Assembly: GCF_004362215.1 (NCBI RefSeq)
Contig: NZ_SNWR01000001.1
Span: 1,984,001 to 2,048,000, forward strand
From: Paractinoplanes brasiliensis
GTDB lineage: Bacteria; Actinomycetota; Actinomycetes; Mycobacteriales; Micromonosporaceae
Length of the DNA stretch: 64,000 nucleotides
Direction of reading: 5' to 3'
Shown here: positions 1 through 8,017 of the stretch, one piece after another
How positions within the stretch are numbered: the stretch's first letter is position 1
Layout: each line of letters opens with the position of its first letter
The notes under the pieces: generated by a model
Seen by the model: the letters and a program-made list of their open reading frames with translations, nothing else
Databases searched by the model: none
Told to the model about the DNA's origin: nothing
Translations under genes and position numbers: made by a program

Positions 1-1278
1 CTTACGGGCGTACTCGGGCCTTTTCTCCCGGTCTTTGATCTTGGCGACCAGCGGGGCGGCCCGGCGCATCGCCTCGACCCGGCCCTCCACGGTGTCGAGG
101 TCGAACTTGCGCAACGTCTGGCGCAGCGCGAAGTCGACCAGCGGCTCCCGCCCGGCGATCATGTCGCGCACGGCCAGATCACCCTTGGCCAGCCGCAGCT
201 CGCACGGGTCCATGTTGTCGGGGCTGACCGCGATGAACGTGCGCCCGACGAAGCGCTGATCCTCCTCGAAGGCGCGCAACGCCGCTTTTTGCCCCGCCGC
301 GTCGCCGTCGAACGTGTAGATGATCTCGCCGGTGAAGCTGTCGCTGTCCATCAGCAGGCGGCGCAGCACCCCGATGTGGTCGAGGCCGAACGCCGTGCCA
401 CAGGTCGCGACCGCCGTGGGCTCACCCGCCTCGTGACAGGCCATCACATCGGTGTACCCCTCGACGATGACCGCCCGCCCGCGCTTGGCGATCTCTCGCT
501 TGGCGTGGTCGATGCCGTAGAGCACGTGCGACTTCTTGTAGAGCGGCGTCTCGGGCGTGTTCAGGTATTTCGGGCCGTCGTCGTCGTCGAACAGCTTGCG
601 CGCGCCGAACCCGATCACGTCGCCCGACAGGTCGCGGATCGGCCACAACAGCCGCCGGCGGAACCTGTCGATCATCGAACCCGACCGGGCTGGCTTGGTC
701 AGCCCCGCTGTGTTCAGCTCGTCCGCGGTGAAGCCCTTCTGCCGCAGGTGCTTGGCGAGCGCGTCCCACGAGTCGGGGGCGAACCCGCAGCCGTAGCGCT
801 CGGCGGCGTCACGCCCGAACCCGCGTTCGGCCAGGAACTGCCGGGCCTTGCGGGCGCCCTGGGTGCCCAGCTGCTCGCGATAGAAGTCGGCGGCGGCGGC
901 GTGCGCGGCGAGCAGCCGCTGCCTCTGCCCGGCCTGCGGTCGCGGCCCGCTCGGCGCCCCGGCCTCGTCGTAGCGCAGCTGGATGCCGGCCCGCCCGGCC
1001 AGCCGCTCGATCGATTCCATGAACGAGAGGTGTTCCGCGTCCATCAGGAACTTGATCGCGTCGCCGCCCGCGCCGCAGCCGTGGCAGTAGTAGACGCCGC
1101 GGGCCGGGGCGACCGTGAAGGACGGGGTCTTTTCGTCGTGGAAAGGGCACAGGCCCTTGAGGTTGCCGCCGCCCGCGGGCCGCAGCGTCACCGACTCGCT
1201 GATGATGTCGGCGATCGACGTGCGGTCGCGGACCAGTGCGATGTCTTCGTCCTTGACCCTGCCCGCCACGGCATACAT
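1..1278 (-). CDS. dnaG: DNA primase DnaG, N-terminal 426 residues (cut by window edge)
   Basis: Synthesises RNA primers for DNA replication. Reading leftwards from ATG at 1278, the frame stays open to the window edge, so the C-terminal helicase-binding part is missing. The N-terminus shows the CHC2 zinc ribbon (C44, H47, C65 and C68, in CPFHDEKTPS and YYCHGCG). A TOPRIM domain follows, with the EGYTD motif near residue 268 and a DGDAAGQKA acidic motif further on. The start lies 11 bases downstream of dgt on the same strand, so the two are probably co-transcribed, a common actinobacterial arrangement. Confidence 0.95.
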   Translation of the reverse strand, partial: MYAVAGRVKDEDIALVRDRTSIADIISESVTLRPAGGGNLKGLCPFHDEKTPSFTVAPARGVYYCHGCGAGGDAIKFLMDAEHLSFMESIERLAGRAGIQLRYDEAGAPSGPRPQAGQRQRLLAAHAAAADFYREQLGTQGARKARQFLAERGFGRDAAERYGCGFAPDSWDALAKHLRQKGFTADELNTAGLTKPARSGSMIDRFRRRLLWPIRDLSGDVIGFGARKLFDDDDGPKYLNTPETPLYKKSHVLYGIDHAKREIAKRGRAVIVEGYTDVMACHEAGEPTAVATCGTAFGLDHIGVLRRLLMDSDSFTGEIIYTFDGDAAGQKAALRAFEEDQRFVGRTFIAVSPDNMDPCELRLAKGDLAVRDMIAGREPLVDFALRQTLRKFDLDTVEGRVEAMRRAAPLVAKIKDREKRPEYARK

Positions 1279-1289
1279 CCTGCCTCGTC

Positions 1290-2504
1290 TCAGGCGCGCG
1301 CTGCCACCAGGGTCCCGTGCCAGCTCACCGCCGCCGTGTCGGTGAGCGAGGCCACCTGGTCGATCACTGTGCGCAGCGCCTCGGCGTCACTTTCCGCTGC
1401 CTGGAACAGGGGCGCAAAGACCGGGTCAAGGGCTTCCGGCGTACGCGTGAGGGCCTCCACAAGCTCAACCAGGATGACCCGCTGTCGCTCGTACCATTGC
1501 TCGGCCGCCCGCGTCCGCATCACGTACCGCAAAGCCATGCCCTTGAGCAGCGCGCACTGGTTACGCACAGTTCGCGGCACGATCAGATCCGCGGCGTACC
1601 GGCGTACGGGGTCCGTTCCGAAACGACCCTGGGTGGCGCCCACTGCCGACGCCACGAAACGGCCGGTCAGCACGCTGGTCATCCGTTTGAGGCCGACCTG
1701 GGCGCGGTAGCTGCCGTCGTAGCCCGCGACCTCGGTCACCACCGGGTCGGTCAGCAATTGATCAAGGACGTCCGCGAGCTCGCCGACCGGCTCGTCGGAG
1801 TACACCTCGGCGACGTCCGCGCACAGGGCGGCACGCTCGTCGGCGTCCTCCATGAGCGGGCGCAGGCTCAGATAACCCCCGTGCACGCCGTCCTCGACGT
1901 CGTGCACCGAGTACGCCACGTCGTCGGCCCAGTCCATGACCTGGGCCTCCAGACAGCGCCGCTCACCGTGGCCGCCCTCGCGGATCCATTCGAAGACGGG
2001 AAGGTCGTCGGCGTACACCCCGAACTTGCGGCGTCCCGGCTGCCGTGCCCAAGGGTATTTGCAGCTCGCGTCGAGCGACGCCCGGGTCAGGTTGAGCCCG
2101 GCCCCCGGCACCTTGGCCTCGAGCCGGGTCAGCACCCGCAGGGTCTGCGCGTTGCCCTCGAACCCGCCGCACGGCTCGGCGACCATGTGCAGCGCCGCCT
2201 CACCATTGTGCCCGAACGGCGGGTGGCCCAGGTCGTGGGCGAGCCCGGCCACGTCGACCACGTCCGGGTCGCAGCCGAGCCGTTCGCCCATCTCGCGCGA
2301 GATCTGGGCCACCTCGAGCGAGTGGGTCAGACGCGTACGCAGGAAGTCGTCGGAGCCCGCGGTGTGCACCTGGGTCTTGGCGGCGAGCCGCCGGAACCCG
2401 GCCGAGTGCAGCACCCGGGCGCGGTCGCGCTGGTAGGGCGTTCGTCCGTAGCCGCTGTCCTTGGCCGGTTCGCCGATCCGTCTTTGGGCGTCGAACGCCG
2501 TCAT
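1290..2504 (-). CDS. dgt: Deoxyguanosinetriphosphate triphosphohydrolase-like protein
   Basis: HD-domain dNTP triphosphohydrolase of 404 residues, which hydrolyses dNTPs to deoxynucleosides and triphosphate. The metal-binding H...HD...D pattern is visible as RLTHSLEVAQ followed by GLAHDLGHPPFGHNGE, and the N-terminus carries the RDRARVLHSAGFRRLAAKTQV motif region typical of bacterial Dgt proteins. Length is normal for the family. It sits directly upstream of dnaG on the minus strand, a pairing conserved in actinobacteria, which links it to nucleotide-pool control at replication. Substrate preference cannot be read from sequence. Confidence 0.93.
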   Translation of the reverse strand: MTAFDAQRRIGEPAKDSGYGRTPYQRDRARVLHSAGFRRLAAKTQVHTAGSDDFLRTRLTHSLEVAQISREMGERLGCDPDVVDVAGLAHDLGHPPFGHNGEAALHMVAEPCGGFEGNAQTLRVLTRLEAKVPGAGLNLTRASLDASCKYPWARQPGRRKFGVYADDLPVFEWIREGGHGERRCLEAQVMDWADDVAYSVHDVEDGVHGGYLSLRPLMEDADERAALCADVAEVYSDEPVGELADVLDQLLTDPVVTEVAGYDGSYRAQVGLKRMTSVLTGRFVASAVGATQGRFGTDPVRRYAADLIVPRTVRNQCALLKGMALRYVMRTRAAEQWYERQRVILVELVEALTRTPEALDPVFAPLFQAAESDAEALRTVIDQVASLTDTAAVSWHGTLVAARA

Positions 2505-2513
2505 GGGATCACC

Positions 2514-2888
2514 CTATGCGGCGGCCGGGTTCTCCTTGCTTCTTGCGGCCAACACGCAGAACTCGTTGCCCTCGGGGTCGGCCAGCACGACCCAGGGCAC
2601 GTCGTCGCCCTGCCCGATGTCGGCGTGCCGGGCCCCCATGTCGAGCAGGCGCTCCACCTCGGCCTCCTGGTCGTCCGGGCGCAGGTCGATGTGCAACCGG
2701 TTCTTGACCTTCTTGACCTCGGGGTCGCGGCCGAAGAGCAGGCCCGGCAACTGGTCGGCGCTGCGGCGGATCTCCACCTCGTCGGGCTGCTCGTCCACGA
2801 TCACGTAGTCGAGCGCCGCGGCCCACCAGCGAGCGAGCCGCGCGGGGTCCTCCGCGTCGACGACGATCTGCTCCCATTGGCTCGGCAT
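2514..2888 (-). CDS. VOC superfamily (glyoxalase/bleomycin-resistance fold) protein
   Basis: A 124-residue single-domain VOC protein. Typical features are the N-terminal WEQIVVDAEDPARLARWW strand-helix, the NRLHIDLRPDD metal-strand region and the C-terminal VVLADPEGNEFCV motif. I place the start at ATG 2888 because AAGGAG lies six bases upstream; the in-frame ATG at 2903 would put that ribosome binding site inside the coding region. The gene ends nine bases before dgt and may lead the dgt-dnaG unit. The substrate is unknown; relatives bind small metabolites or antibiotics. Confidence 0.85.
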   Translation of the reverse strand: MPSQWEQIVVDAEDPARLARWWAAALDYVIVDEQPDEVEIRRSADQLPGLLFGRDPEVKKVKNRLHIDLRPDDQEAEVERLLDMGARHADIGQGDDVPWVVLADPEGNEFCVLAARSKENPAAA

Positions 2889-3171
2889 CCATGTCTCCTT
2901 CATCGAAAAGCAGCGATCATGTTACGCGTCCCTCACTATCTTCTCCTGTTCGAAACAGCGCGCCGGCGGGCCGGTGACAGTCCTCGATCCCGTCGGTCAT
3001 GACGCACATGGGGTGCGACTGGCGACCCCGGTGCGGTCAGAGGATGGCCCACGGTGAGGGCGAGGTCACGTGATCCTGCGGGGCGGAGCCGGCACCGGAC
3101 CGGAGGCTCGCCGACGGCCGCGGCAACGACGCACGGCCGGGCGGGGAGCAGCGCAGCGCTCAGGAGAACAC

Positions 3172-3552
3172 GTGCCCGGCGTCGACCACTGTCTGCAGGA
3201 GGCCATGGCGATCCCTGGCGCGGTCGGCGCCAGCCTCGTCGACTACACCACCGGCTTTCCGATCGCCATGACCGGGGCCGCACCGAATTCCGATCACAAG
3301 GCCGCGGCGGCGGGGACGGCCGACGTGGTGCAGGCGGCCACCAGCCGGTCGCTGTTCGTCTCGGCCGTGCCGCACGACCTGCTGGAAGACCTGATCATCA
3401 CCACCACCGGCGGCTACCACCTGCTGCGGATGGTGCACACCGACTTCGACAGCCGGTTGGTGCTCTACGTCTGGCTCGACCGGGCGCAGGGCAACCTCGC
3501 GGTGGCCCGGCGCCGCATGCAGAAACTCGCCGACGAGCTCGTCGCTACCTGA
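3172..3552 (+). CDS. Roadblock/LC7 domain protein (copy A)
   Basis: A small alpha/beta protein of 126 residues matching the roadblock/LC7 (MglB-like) fold: an AIPGAVGASLVDYTTGFPIA strand pair, a central helix, a DLIITTTGGYHLLR strand and a C-terminal helix with NLAVARRRM. GTG 3172 is chosen as start because GGAG lies about six bases upstream; a longer frame back to 3070 reads only Arg/Gly-rich sequence. It is clearly paralogous to copy C at 5217-5588 (same GAxG..LVD.TSG and DILIT...YHL..P patterns). Relatives regulate Ras-like GTPases, but none is encoded here. The gene leads a four-gene cluster. Confidence 0.8.
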   Translation: MPGVDHCLQEAMAIPGAVGASLVDYTTGFPIAMTGAAPNSDHKAAAAGTADVVQAATSRSLFVSAVPHDLLEDLIITTTGGYHLLRMVHTDFDSRLVLYVWLDRAQGNLAVARRRMQKLADELVAT

Positions 3553-3557
3553 CGGGG

Positions 3558-4625
3558 ATGGGAGTGGTTTTGACAGCCTCGATGACCGTCGCGCCGGGGA
3601 GCCTGCTCACGCAGGTGGCCGGCGAGCGGCAGACCGGCGCGCTGGTGGTCGGTGGCCACCCGGGCGGCGCGGTCTACGTCCTCGAGGGCCGTGTCATCTA
3701 TGCCGAGTCACCGGCCGCGCCCGGTGTCGGCGAGCTGCTCACCGCGTCGGGCCGGCTGGCCGGGCGTACCTGGCAGAACGCGCTCGACCTGGGCACCTCC
3801 ACCGCGCAGGTCGGGCGGCTGCTGGTCGAGCAGGGTCATCTGACCCGGGGCGAGCTGGAAATGTGTGTGCTCGGCGCCATCTACGACGCGGCGTACTTCG
3901 CGCTCTCGCCCGCCGCGGCGCCGGTCGACTTCCTGGCCGGGGCGACGCACTGGCTGGGCCCGGTCGTGCACGTCGACCCGGAGGCGGTCTGCCACGAGGT
4001 GGGCCGGCGGGTGCGGATCCTCGACGGGATCTTCCCGGACGCCCGGATCGACACCGCGGCGATCGCCCCGGCGACCCGGCCGCCGCGCGAGCGGATCACG
4101 CTCACCGCGCTGCAGTGGGAGCTGCTCGTGCACGCGGACGGGCAGCGGACACCGGCCGACCTGGCCCTGCTGCTGGGCAAGGCCGGGTTCGCCTGCGTGC
4201 AGGAGCTGCGCCGGATGGCCGCGATGGGGCTGATCGAGCTGCCCGAGACGCCGGCGCCCAATCCCGATCTGGTGCGGCTCGTACGGGGGCGGGGCACTGC
4301 CGTCGACGCCCAGCGCCCAGTGGTTGTGCCGGACCCGGCGGACGCGGCCGTTCCCGTGGTCACCGCGGCCCGCGCCGTGGTCCCGGCCCCCGACAGAACA
4401 GAACCACCGCGTCAGACAGAGCCGGCCCGTCAAACAGAACCGCCGGGTCCTTCGGTGGCCGACGACGGTCCCACCCAGCCCATCTACCGGCCGGCCCGCC
4501 TGGCCCGCCGCAAACCGGGGGCCAAGCTGCCCAAGGAGGTGGCCGGCGAACCCCCGCCGGTGCATCACGGCACCGATGAAGTCCTGCTCAAGCGCATCCG
4601 TACCGCATTGAGGGCGTTGCGGTGA
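3558..4625 (+). CDS. DUF4388/PATAN-like domain protein
   Basis: About 355 residues. The N-terminal part resembles the PATAN/DUF4388 domain (GSLLTQVAGERQTGALVVGG, then GAVYVLEGRVIYAESP). A segment of about 100 residues with helix-rich repeats follows, then a winged-helix-like stretch (LTALQWELLVHADGQRTPADLALLLG). The C-terminus is a Pro/Thr/Glu-rich, probably disordered linker with a basic end. The start is uncertain among ATG 3558, TTG 3570 and ATG 3582. The gene begins five bases after copy A, and its stop overlaps a possible GTG of copy B. PATAN-like proteins act in bacterial signalling; the exact role is unknown. Confidence 0.65.
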   Translation: MGVVLTASMTVAPGSLLTQVAGERQTGALVVGGHPGGAVYVLEGRVIYAESPAAPGVGELLTASGRLAGRTWQNALDLGTSTAQVGRLLVEQGHLTRGELEMCVLGAIYDAAYFALSPAAAPVDFLAGATHWLGPVVHVDPEAVCHEVGRRVRILDGIFPDARIDTAAIAPATRPPRERITLTALQWELLVHADGQRTPADLALLLGKAGFACVQELRRMAAMGLIELPETPAPNPDLVRLVRGRGTAVDAQRPVVVPDPADAAVPVVTAARAVVPAPDRTEPPRQTEPARQTEPPGPSVADDGPTQPIYRPARLARRKPGAKLPKEVAGEPPPVHHGTDEVLLKRIRTALRALR

Positions 4626-4660
4626 CGCGCGCACCCCCGAAGGAGAAAGAGAGACCGAGG

Positions 4661-5146
4661 ATGACGGTGGATCCGGCGGTGCTCCAGGAGCTCGACCGCC
4701 TGCGAGGCCGGTTGCAAGAACTCTCCGGCAGCGTGCTGGCCACCACCGACGGGCTGGTGGTCGCCCACGACGCGCACGACATCGAGCCGGACAGCATCGC
4801 CGCGCTGGCGGCCGCGCATCTCGCGCTGGCCCGCCGGTTCGCGCACGCCGTCAACCACGGCGAGCTGCGCGAGTCGGTGGTGGAGTGCGATCGCGGCTAC
4901 ATCACCTCGTACACGGCGGGCCCGAACGCGCTGCTCACCCTGGTCACGTCCGGTGACGCGAACCTGGCCATGGTGCACCTGGAGGCCCGCCGGTGCGTAC
5001 GCCGGCTGGTCCGGATCCTGAAATTGGAGAACCCCCGCCCCCGGCCGGAGATCCCGCAGCAGGCGGGACCGCCGAGCCCTCTGGCCCGGCGCACGCCGAT
5101 GGCCACCCTGTCGACCAATGCCCGGCGTCGGCAGGCCGCGGGCTGA
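4661..5146 (+). CDS. Roadblock/LC7 domain protein (copy B)
   Basis: About 161 residues. The sequence GRLQELSGSVLATTDGLVVAH begins a roadblock fold, followed by a helix (LAAAHLALARRFAHAV), strands around RGYITSYTAGPNALLTLVTS and a helix rich in Arg. The C-terminal 45 residues are Pro/Arg-rich and probably unstructured. An alternative GTG at 4622 would overlap the previous stop codon and add 13 charged residues; ATG 4661 starts just before the conserved part, but no ribosome binding site decides between them. It is more diverged from copies A and C than they are from each other, closer in style to the longer roadblock proteins of actinobacterial conservons. Confidence 0.75.
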   Translation: MTVDPAVLQELDRLRGRLQELSGSVLATTDGLVVAHDAHDIEPDSIAALAAAHLALARRFAHAVNHGELRESVVECDRGYITSYTAGPNALLTLVTSGDANLAMVHLEARRCVRRLVRILKLENPRPRPEIPQQAGPPSPLARRTPMATLSTNARRRQAAG

Positions 5147-5216
5147 GCCCGCTTGTTCCGAACGGTTCCGCCCATCAGAAGCGGGCCGCCATCCCACCGC
5201 ACTGGAGGACAAATCC

Positions 5217-5588
5217 ATGGCCGACATGGACACCGCACTCAAAGAGATCATGGAAATCGACGGCGCCATCGGCGTCGCGCTGGTCGACCACACGAGCGGC
5301 ATGGCCCTCGGCACGGTCGGCGGCGGCAAGGACCTCGACCTGACGGTCGCCGCGGCCGGCAACACCGACGTGGTGCGGGCCAAGCTGCGCGCGATGGAGA
5401 TGCTCAACATCACCGAGAAGATCGAGGACATCCTGATCACCCTCGACGCCCAGTATCACCTGATCCGCCCGCTGACGAGCCGGGCCGGCAAAGGCCTGTT
5501 CCTCTACGTGGCCCTGCGCCGCGACCGGTCGAACCTGGCCATGGCCCGGCACCAGCTCAAGCGCATCGAGAACGACATGGACGTCTGA
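5217..5588 (+). CDS. Roadblock/LC7 domain protein (copy C)
   Basis: A 123-residue protein consisting of essentially one roadblock domain: IDGAIGVALVDHTSGMALGT, a helix around VVRAKLRAMEML, the strand EDILITLDAQYHLIRPL, then FLYVALRRDRSNLAMARHQL. ATG 5217 has GGAGGA about nine bases upstream. It is the closest paralogue of copy A. A perfect 16-bp hairpin 17 bases after the stop ends the cluster. Families with this fold form homodimers that bind small GTPases (MglB-MglA) or scaffold signalling complexes. A partner GTPase, if used, must be encoded elsewhere. Confidence 0.85.
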   Translation: MADMDTALKEIMEIDGAIGVALVDHTSGMALGTVGGGKDLDLTVAAAGNTDVVRAKLRAMEMLNITEKIEDILITLDAQYHLIRPLTSRAGKGLFLYVALRRDRSNLAMARHQLKRIENDMDV

Positions 5589-5604
5589 CCGCGTCGTTTC
5601 CGCT

Positions 5605-5642
5605 GCGGAAAGGGAGGGCCGTTCCCGGCCCTCCCTTTCCGC
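5605..5642 (+). terminator. Strong intrinsic-type terminator hairpin
   Basis: A perfect 16-bp stem (left arm 5605-5620, right arm 5627-5642) with a six-base loop, beginning 17 bases after the last roadblock gene and followed by a short run ending in TTTT. It separates the roadblock cluster from the DUF2786 gene. Confidence 0.88.
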
Positions 5643-5660
5643 GCTCTACTGTTTTGAGAT

Positions 5661-6737
5661 GTGTCAGTGCAGGAGATCGTGCGCGATGTGGCCGGTGGCG
5701 CGATCGGTTATGAGGCCGGGCTCGACGCGCTGACCGTGGCGCCGGCGGCCGAGGTGGACGCGGCGCTCGGCGCGAGCCTGCGGGACGCGTTCGAGCGGCT
5801 CTTCAAGGGTGGGTGGCAGCCCGCCGAACTGCACCGGGTGGTGGCCCGGCTGGGCGATCCGGTGAAGGCGGCGCTCGTCGTCGACGCCGCCACGGCGTAC
5901 GGGGAACGCTTCTCCGATGTTGATCCTCGCTGGCGGGACCAGGTCGCGCGGCTGCCGGCGGGGACCCGGCGACCGGATCGGATCAGCCTGATCGACTCGT
6001 CGCTGGGGCTGCTCATCGAGTTGCGGCGGCTGCCTTTGATCGAGGTGCTTCTCCCGCCGCCCGGCACCGCGGCCTTCAGACCGGGCAAATCGGATGCCAA
6101 GGTGCTCGAACGCGTCCGGGCGCTGCTGGCCAAGGCGGAATCGACGGACTTCGCGGCCGAGGCGGAGGCGTATTCGGCCAAGGCGCAGGAACTGATCGCC
6201 CGGCACAGCATCTCCGAGGCCCTGACCAGCGCGGACAGGGCCGAGGTGGTGCCGTTCGCGCGGCGGATCGGGGTGGACCACCCGTACGAGAGCGAAAAGG
6301 CGAGCCTGCTCGACGCGGTGGCGCGGGCCAACCACTGTCACACGGTGTGGTCACCCGAACTGGGTTTCTCGACGGTGTTCGGCTTCGACGCGGACATCGA
6401 CGGTGTCGAGCTGCTCTACACGTCGCTGCTGGTGCAGGCCAACCGGGCGATGACGCGCGACGAGCCGGCCAAGGGGAAGGCACGGATCAAGGCGTTCCGG
6501 CGGAGCTTCCTGGTCGCGTACGGGATCCGGATCTCGGAACGGCTGACCGAGGTGACCCGCCGGCAGCTCGCGGGCCACGACGACCTGTTGCCGGTGCTGC
6601 GCAACCGCGACGTCCAGGTTCGTGAGGTCATGCACAAGGCGTTTCCCCGTACGGTCCGGGCGCGCGGCAGCCGCATCGACAGCCTCGAAGGGTGGGAGTC
6701 GGGCCGGGCCGCCGCCGACGAGGCCGAAATGGGTTGA
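5661..6737 (+). CDS. DUF2786 domain protein
   Basis: A 358-residue protein beginning at GTG 5661. Around residues 138-182 it carries the recognisable DUF2786 pattern (KVLERVRALLAKAESTDFAAEAEAYSAKAQELI split over two helices). A C-terminal region of about 170 residues with conserved-looking aromatic and Arg positions follows. The N-terminal 130 residues are helical. DUF2786 proteins are widespread in actinobacteria and their function is not established; some are found near mobile elements and phages. No operon partner is evident. Confidence 0.75.
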   Translation: MSVQEIVRDVAGGAIGYEAGLDALTVAPAAEVDAALGASLRDAFERLFKGGWQPAELHRVVARLGDPVKAALVVDAATAYGERFSDVDPRWRDQVARLPAGTRRPDRISLIDSSLGLLIELRRLPLIEVLLPPPGTAAFRPGKSDAKVLERVRALLAKAESTDFAAEAEAYSAKAQELIARHSISEALTSADRAEVVPFARRIGVDHPYESEKASLLDAVARANHCHTVWSPELGFSTVFGFDADIDGVELLYTSLLVQANRAMTRDEPAKGKARIKAFRRSFLVAYGIRISERLTEVTRRQLAGHDDLLPVLRNRDVQVREVMHKAFPRTVRARGSRIDSLEGWESGRAAADEAEMG

Positions 6738-6794
6738 CCGCCGGGGCAGAATGGGGGCATGTCTCCTCCACGCTGACCCTGGCTCCTGTACGCG

Positions 6795-7883
6795 GTGCGC
6801 GCCTGTTCCGAGGCCGTGCCGCTCTATCCGGTGTACGCGCTGCTCTTCGCCGGCACCGGCCTGTCCACGGCCCAGGTGTCGTCGCTGTTCGCGCTCTGGT
6901 CGATCGTGGCGTTCGCCGCCGAGATCCCGTCCGGCGCGCTGGCTGACGCCTGGTCCCGCAAACGCCTGTACGCCCTCGGCGAGCTGATCACCGCGGCCGG
7001 CTTCGCGACGTGGACGCTGTGGCCGTCGTATCCGGGGTTCGCGCTGGGCTTCGTGCTGTGGGGGCTGGGCGGTTCGCTGTCGTCGGGGGCGCTGGAGGCC
7101 CTTGTCTACGACTCGCTGTCCGCGGCGGGCCGGGCCGGCGACTACGCCCGCATCATGGGGCGGGCCAACACTGTCTCGATCCTGGCCATGCTGGGGGCCA
7201 CGCTGCTGGCCGCTCCCGCCTGGCAGGCGGGCGGGCATGTGCTGGTCGGCGCGCTGAGCGTCGCCATCAAGCTGGTGGGCGCCGCGCTGTCTTTGCACCT
7301 GCCCGAAAAGCGCGGTTCCGAGCCTGCGGACGACTCGCCCGGGGACGGGTACTGGTCAATGCTCAGGAGCGGCCTGCGCGAGACCGCCAGCTCCCGGCCG
7401 GTAGCCCGGAAGGTCCTGGTCGCTGCCCTGATCCCCGGCTTCACCGCGCTCGACGAATACTTGCCGCTGCTGTCGACGGACAAGGGCGCGTCGATCGCCC
7501 AGGTCCCGCTGCTCTACGCCGTGACAGCTCTGACGATGGCCGCCGGGAGCGCACTGGCCGGTCGCCGTTTCCCGCTACCGGCCGCCCTCACGATCGCCGC
7601 CGCCGCTGTGACCGCCGGCGCGCTGATCCCACACTTGGCCGCCATGATCGTCGTATCAGTGGCGTTCGGCCTGCTCGAATACTCGATCATCCGCGCCGAG
7701 ACCCGCCTGCAGGACTCGATCACCGGCCCGGCCCGCAGCACAGTCCTGTCGGTCGCGGGCTTCGGGGGCGAGGTCTTCGCGGTGGCGCTCTACGCGGTCT
7801 TCGCCTTCGACCTGCCGATGAGCACGCTGTTCACCCTCTGCGCACTCCCCCTGCTGGCCACGGCCATGATCGCCCGCCGCTAG
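6795..7883 (+). CDS. Major facilitator superfamily transporter, 5' end disrupted by TGA
   Basis: About 362 residues with roughly ten to eleven hydrophobic helices. The MFS loop 2-3 motif is seen as GALADAWSRKRLYALGE. The natural start appears to be ATG 6759 after a GGGGG stretch, but that frame reads ATG TCT CCT CCA CGC TGA, so a stop falls at codon 6. Hydrophobic coding (PWLLYAVRACSEAVPLYP) resumes straight after the stop. The first usable start is GTG 6795, which keeps most of helix 1. This is either a nonsense mutation, re-initiation at a non-ATG codon, or a sequencing error. Substrate unknown. Confidence 0.8.
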   Translation: MRACSEAVPLYPVYALLFAGTGLSTAQVSSLFALWSIVAFAAEIPSGALADAWSRKRLYALGELITAAGFATWTLWPSYPGFALGFVLWGLGGSLSSGALEALVYDSLSAAGRAGDYARIMGRANTVSILAMLGATLLAAPAWQAGGHVLVGALSVAIKLVGAALSLHLPEKRGSEPADDSPGDGYWSMLRSGLRETASSRPVARKVLVAALIPGFTALDEYLPLLSTDKGASIAQVPLLYAVTALTMAAGSALAGRRFPLPAALTIAAAAVTAGALIPHLAAMIVVSVAFGLLEYSIIRAETRLQDSITGPARSTVLSVAGFGGEVFAVALYAVFAFDLPMSTLFTLCALPLLATAMIARR

Positions 7884-8017
7884 TTGATCTCCCGGAGTGC
7901 TGCCCCACCCACCCGGGGGCTGGCCCAAGCCTATGAGGTGACGCAAACTCTACGCCGCCCGCAAGCGACAAATCGGAATATCCACAGGCCTCGAGCGATA
8001 TCCACAGGGCCCGTTTC

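Noticed and set aside
289..3002. Long open frames on the + strand opposite dnaG, dgt and the VOC gene
   Set aside because: They are mirror-strand frames kept open by high GC, with Arg/Ala/Gly-rich translations and no family pattern. The minus-strand genes have clear motifs.
2889..3171. Arg-rich N-terminal extension of the first roadblock gene (from 3070)
   Set aside because: The translation is low-complexity, and a good ribosome binding site precedes GTG 3172.
6774..6776. TGA in the MFS gene as a recoded selenocysteine or pyrrolysine codon
   Set aside because: There is no SECIS-like hairpin, no family precedent, and actinobacteria of this type do not use UGA for pyrrolysine.
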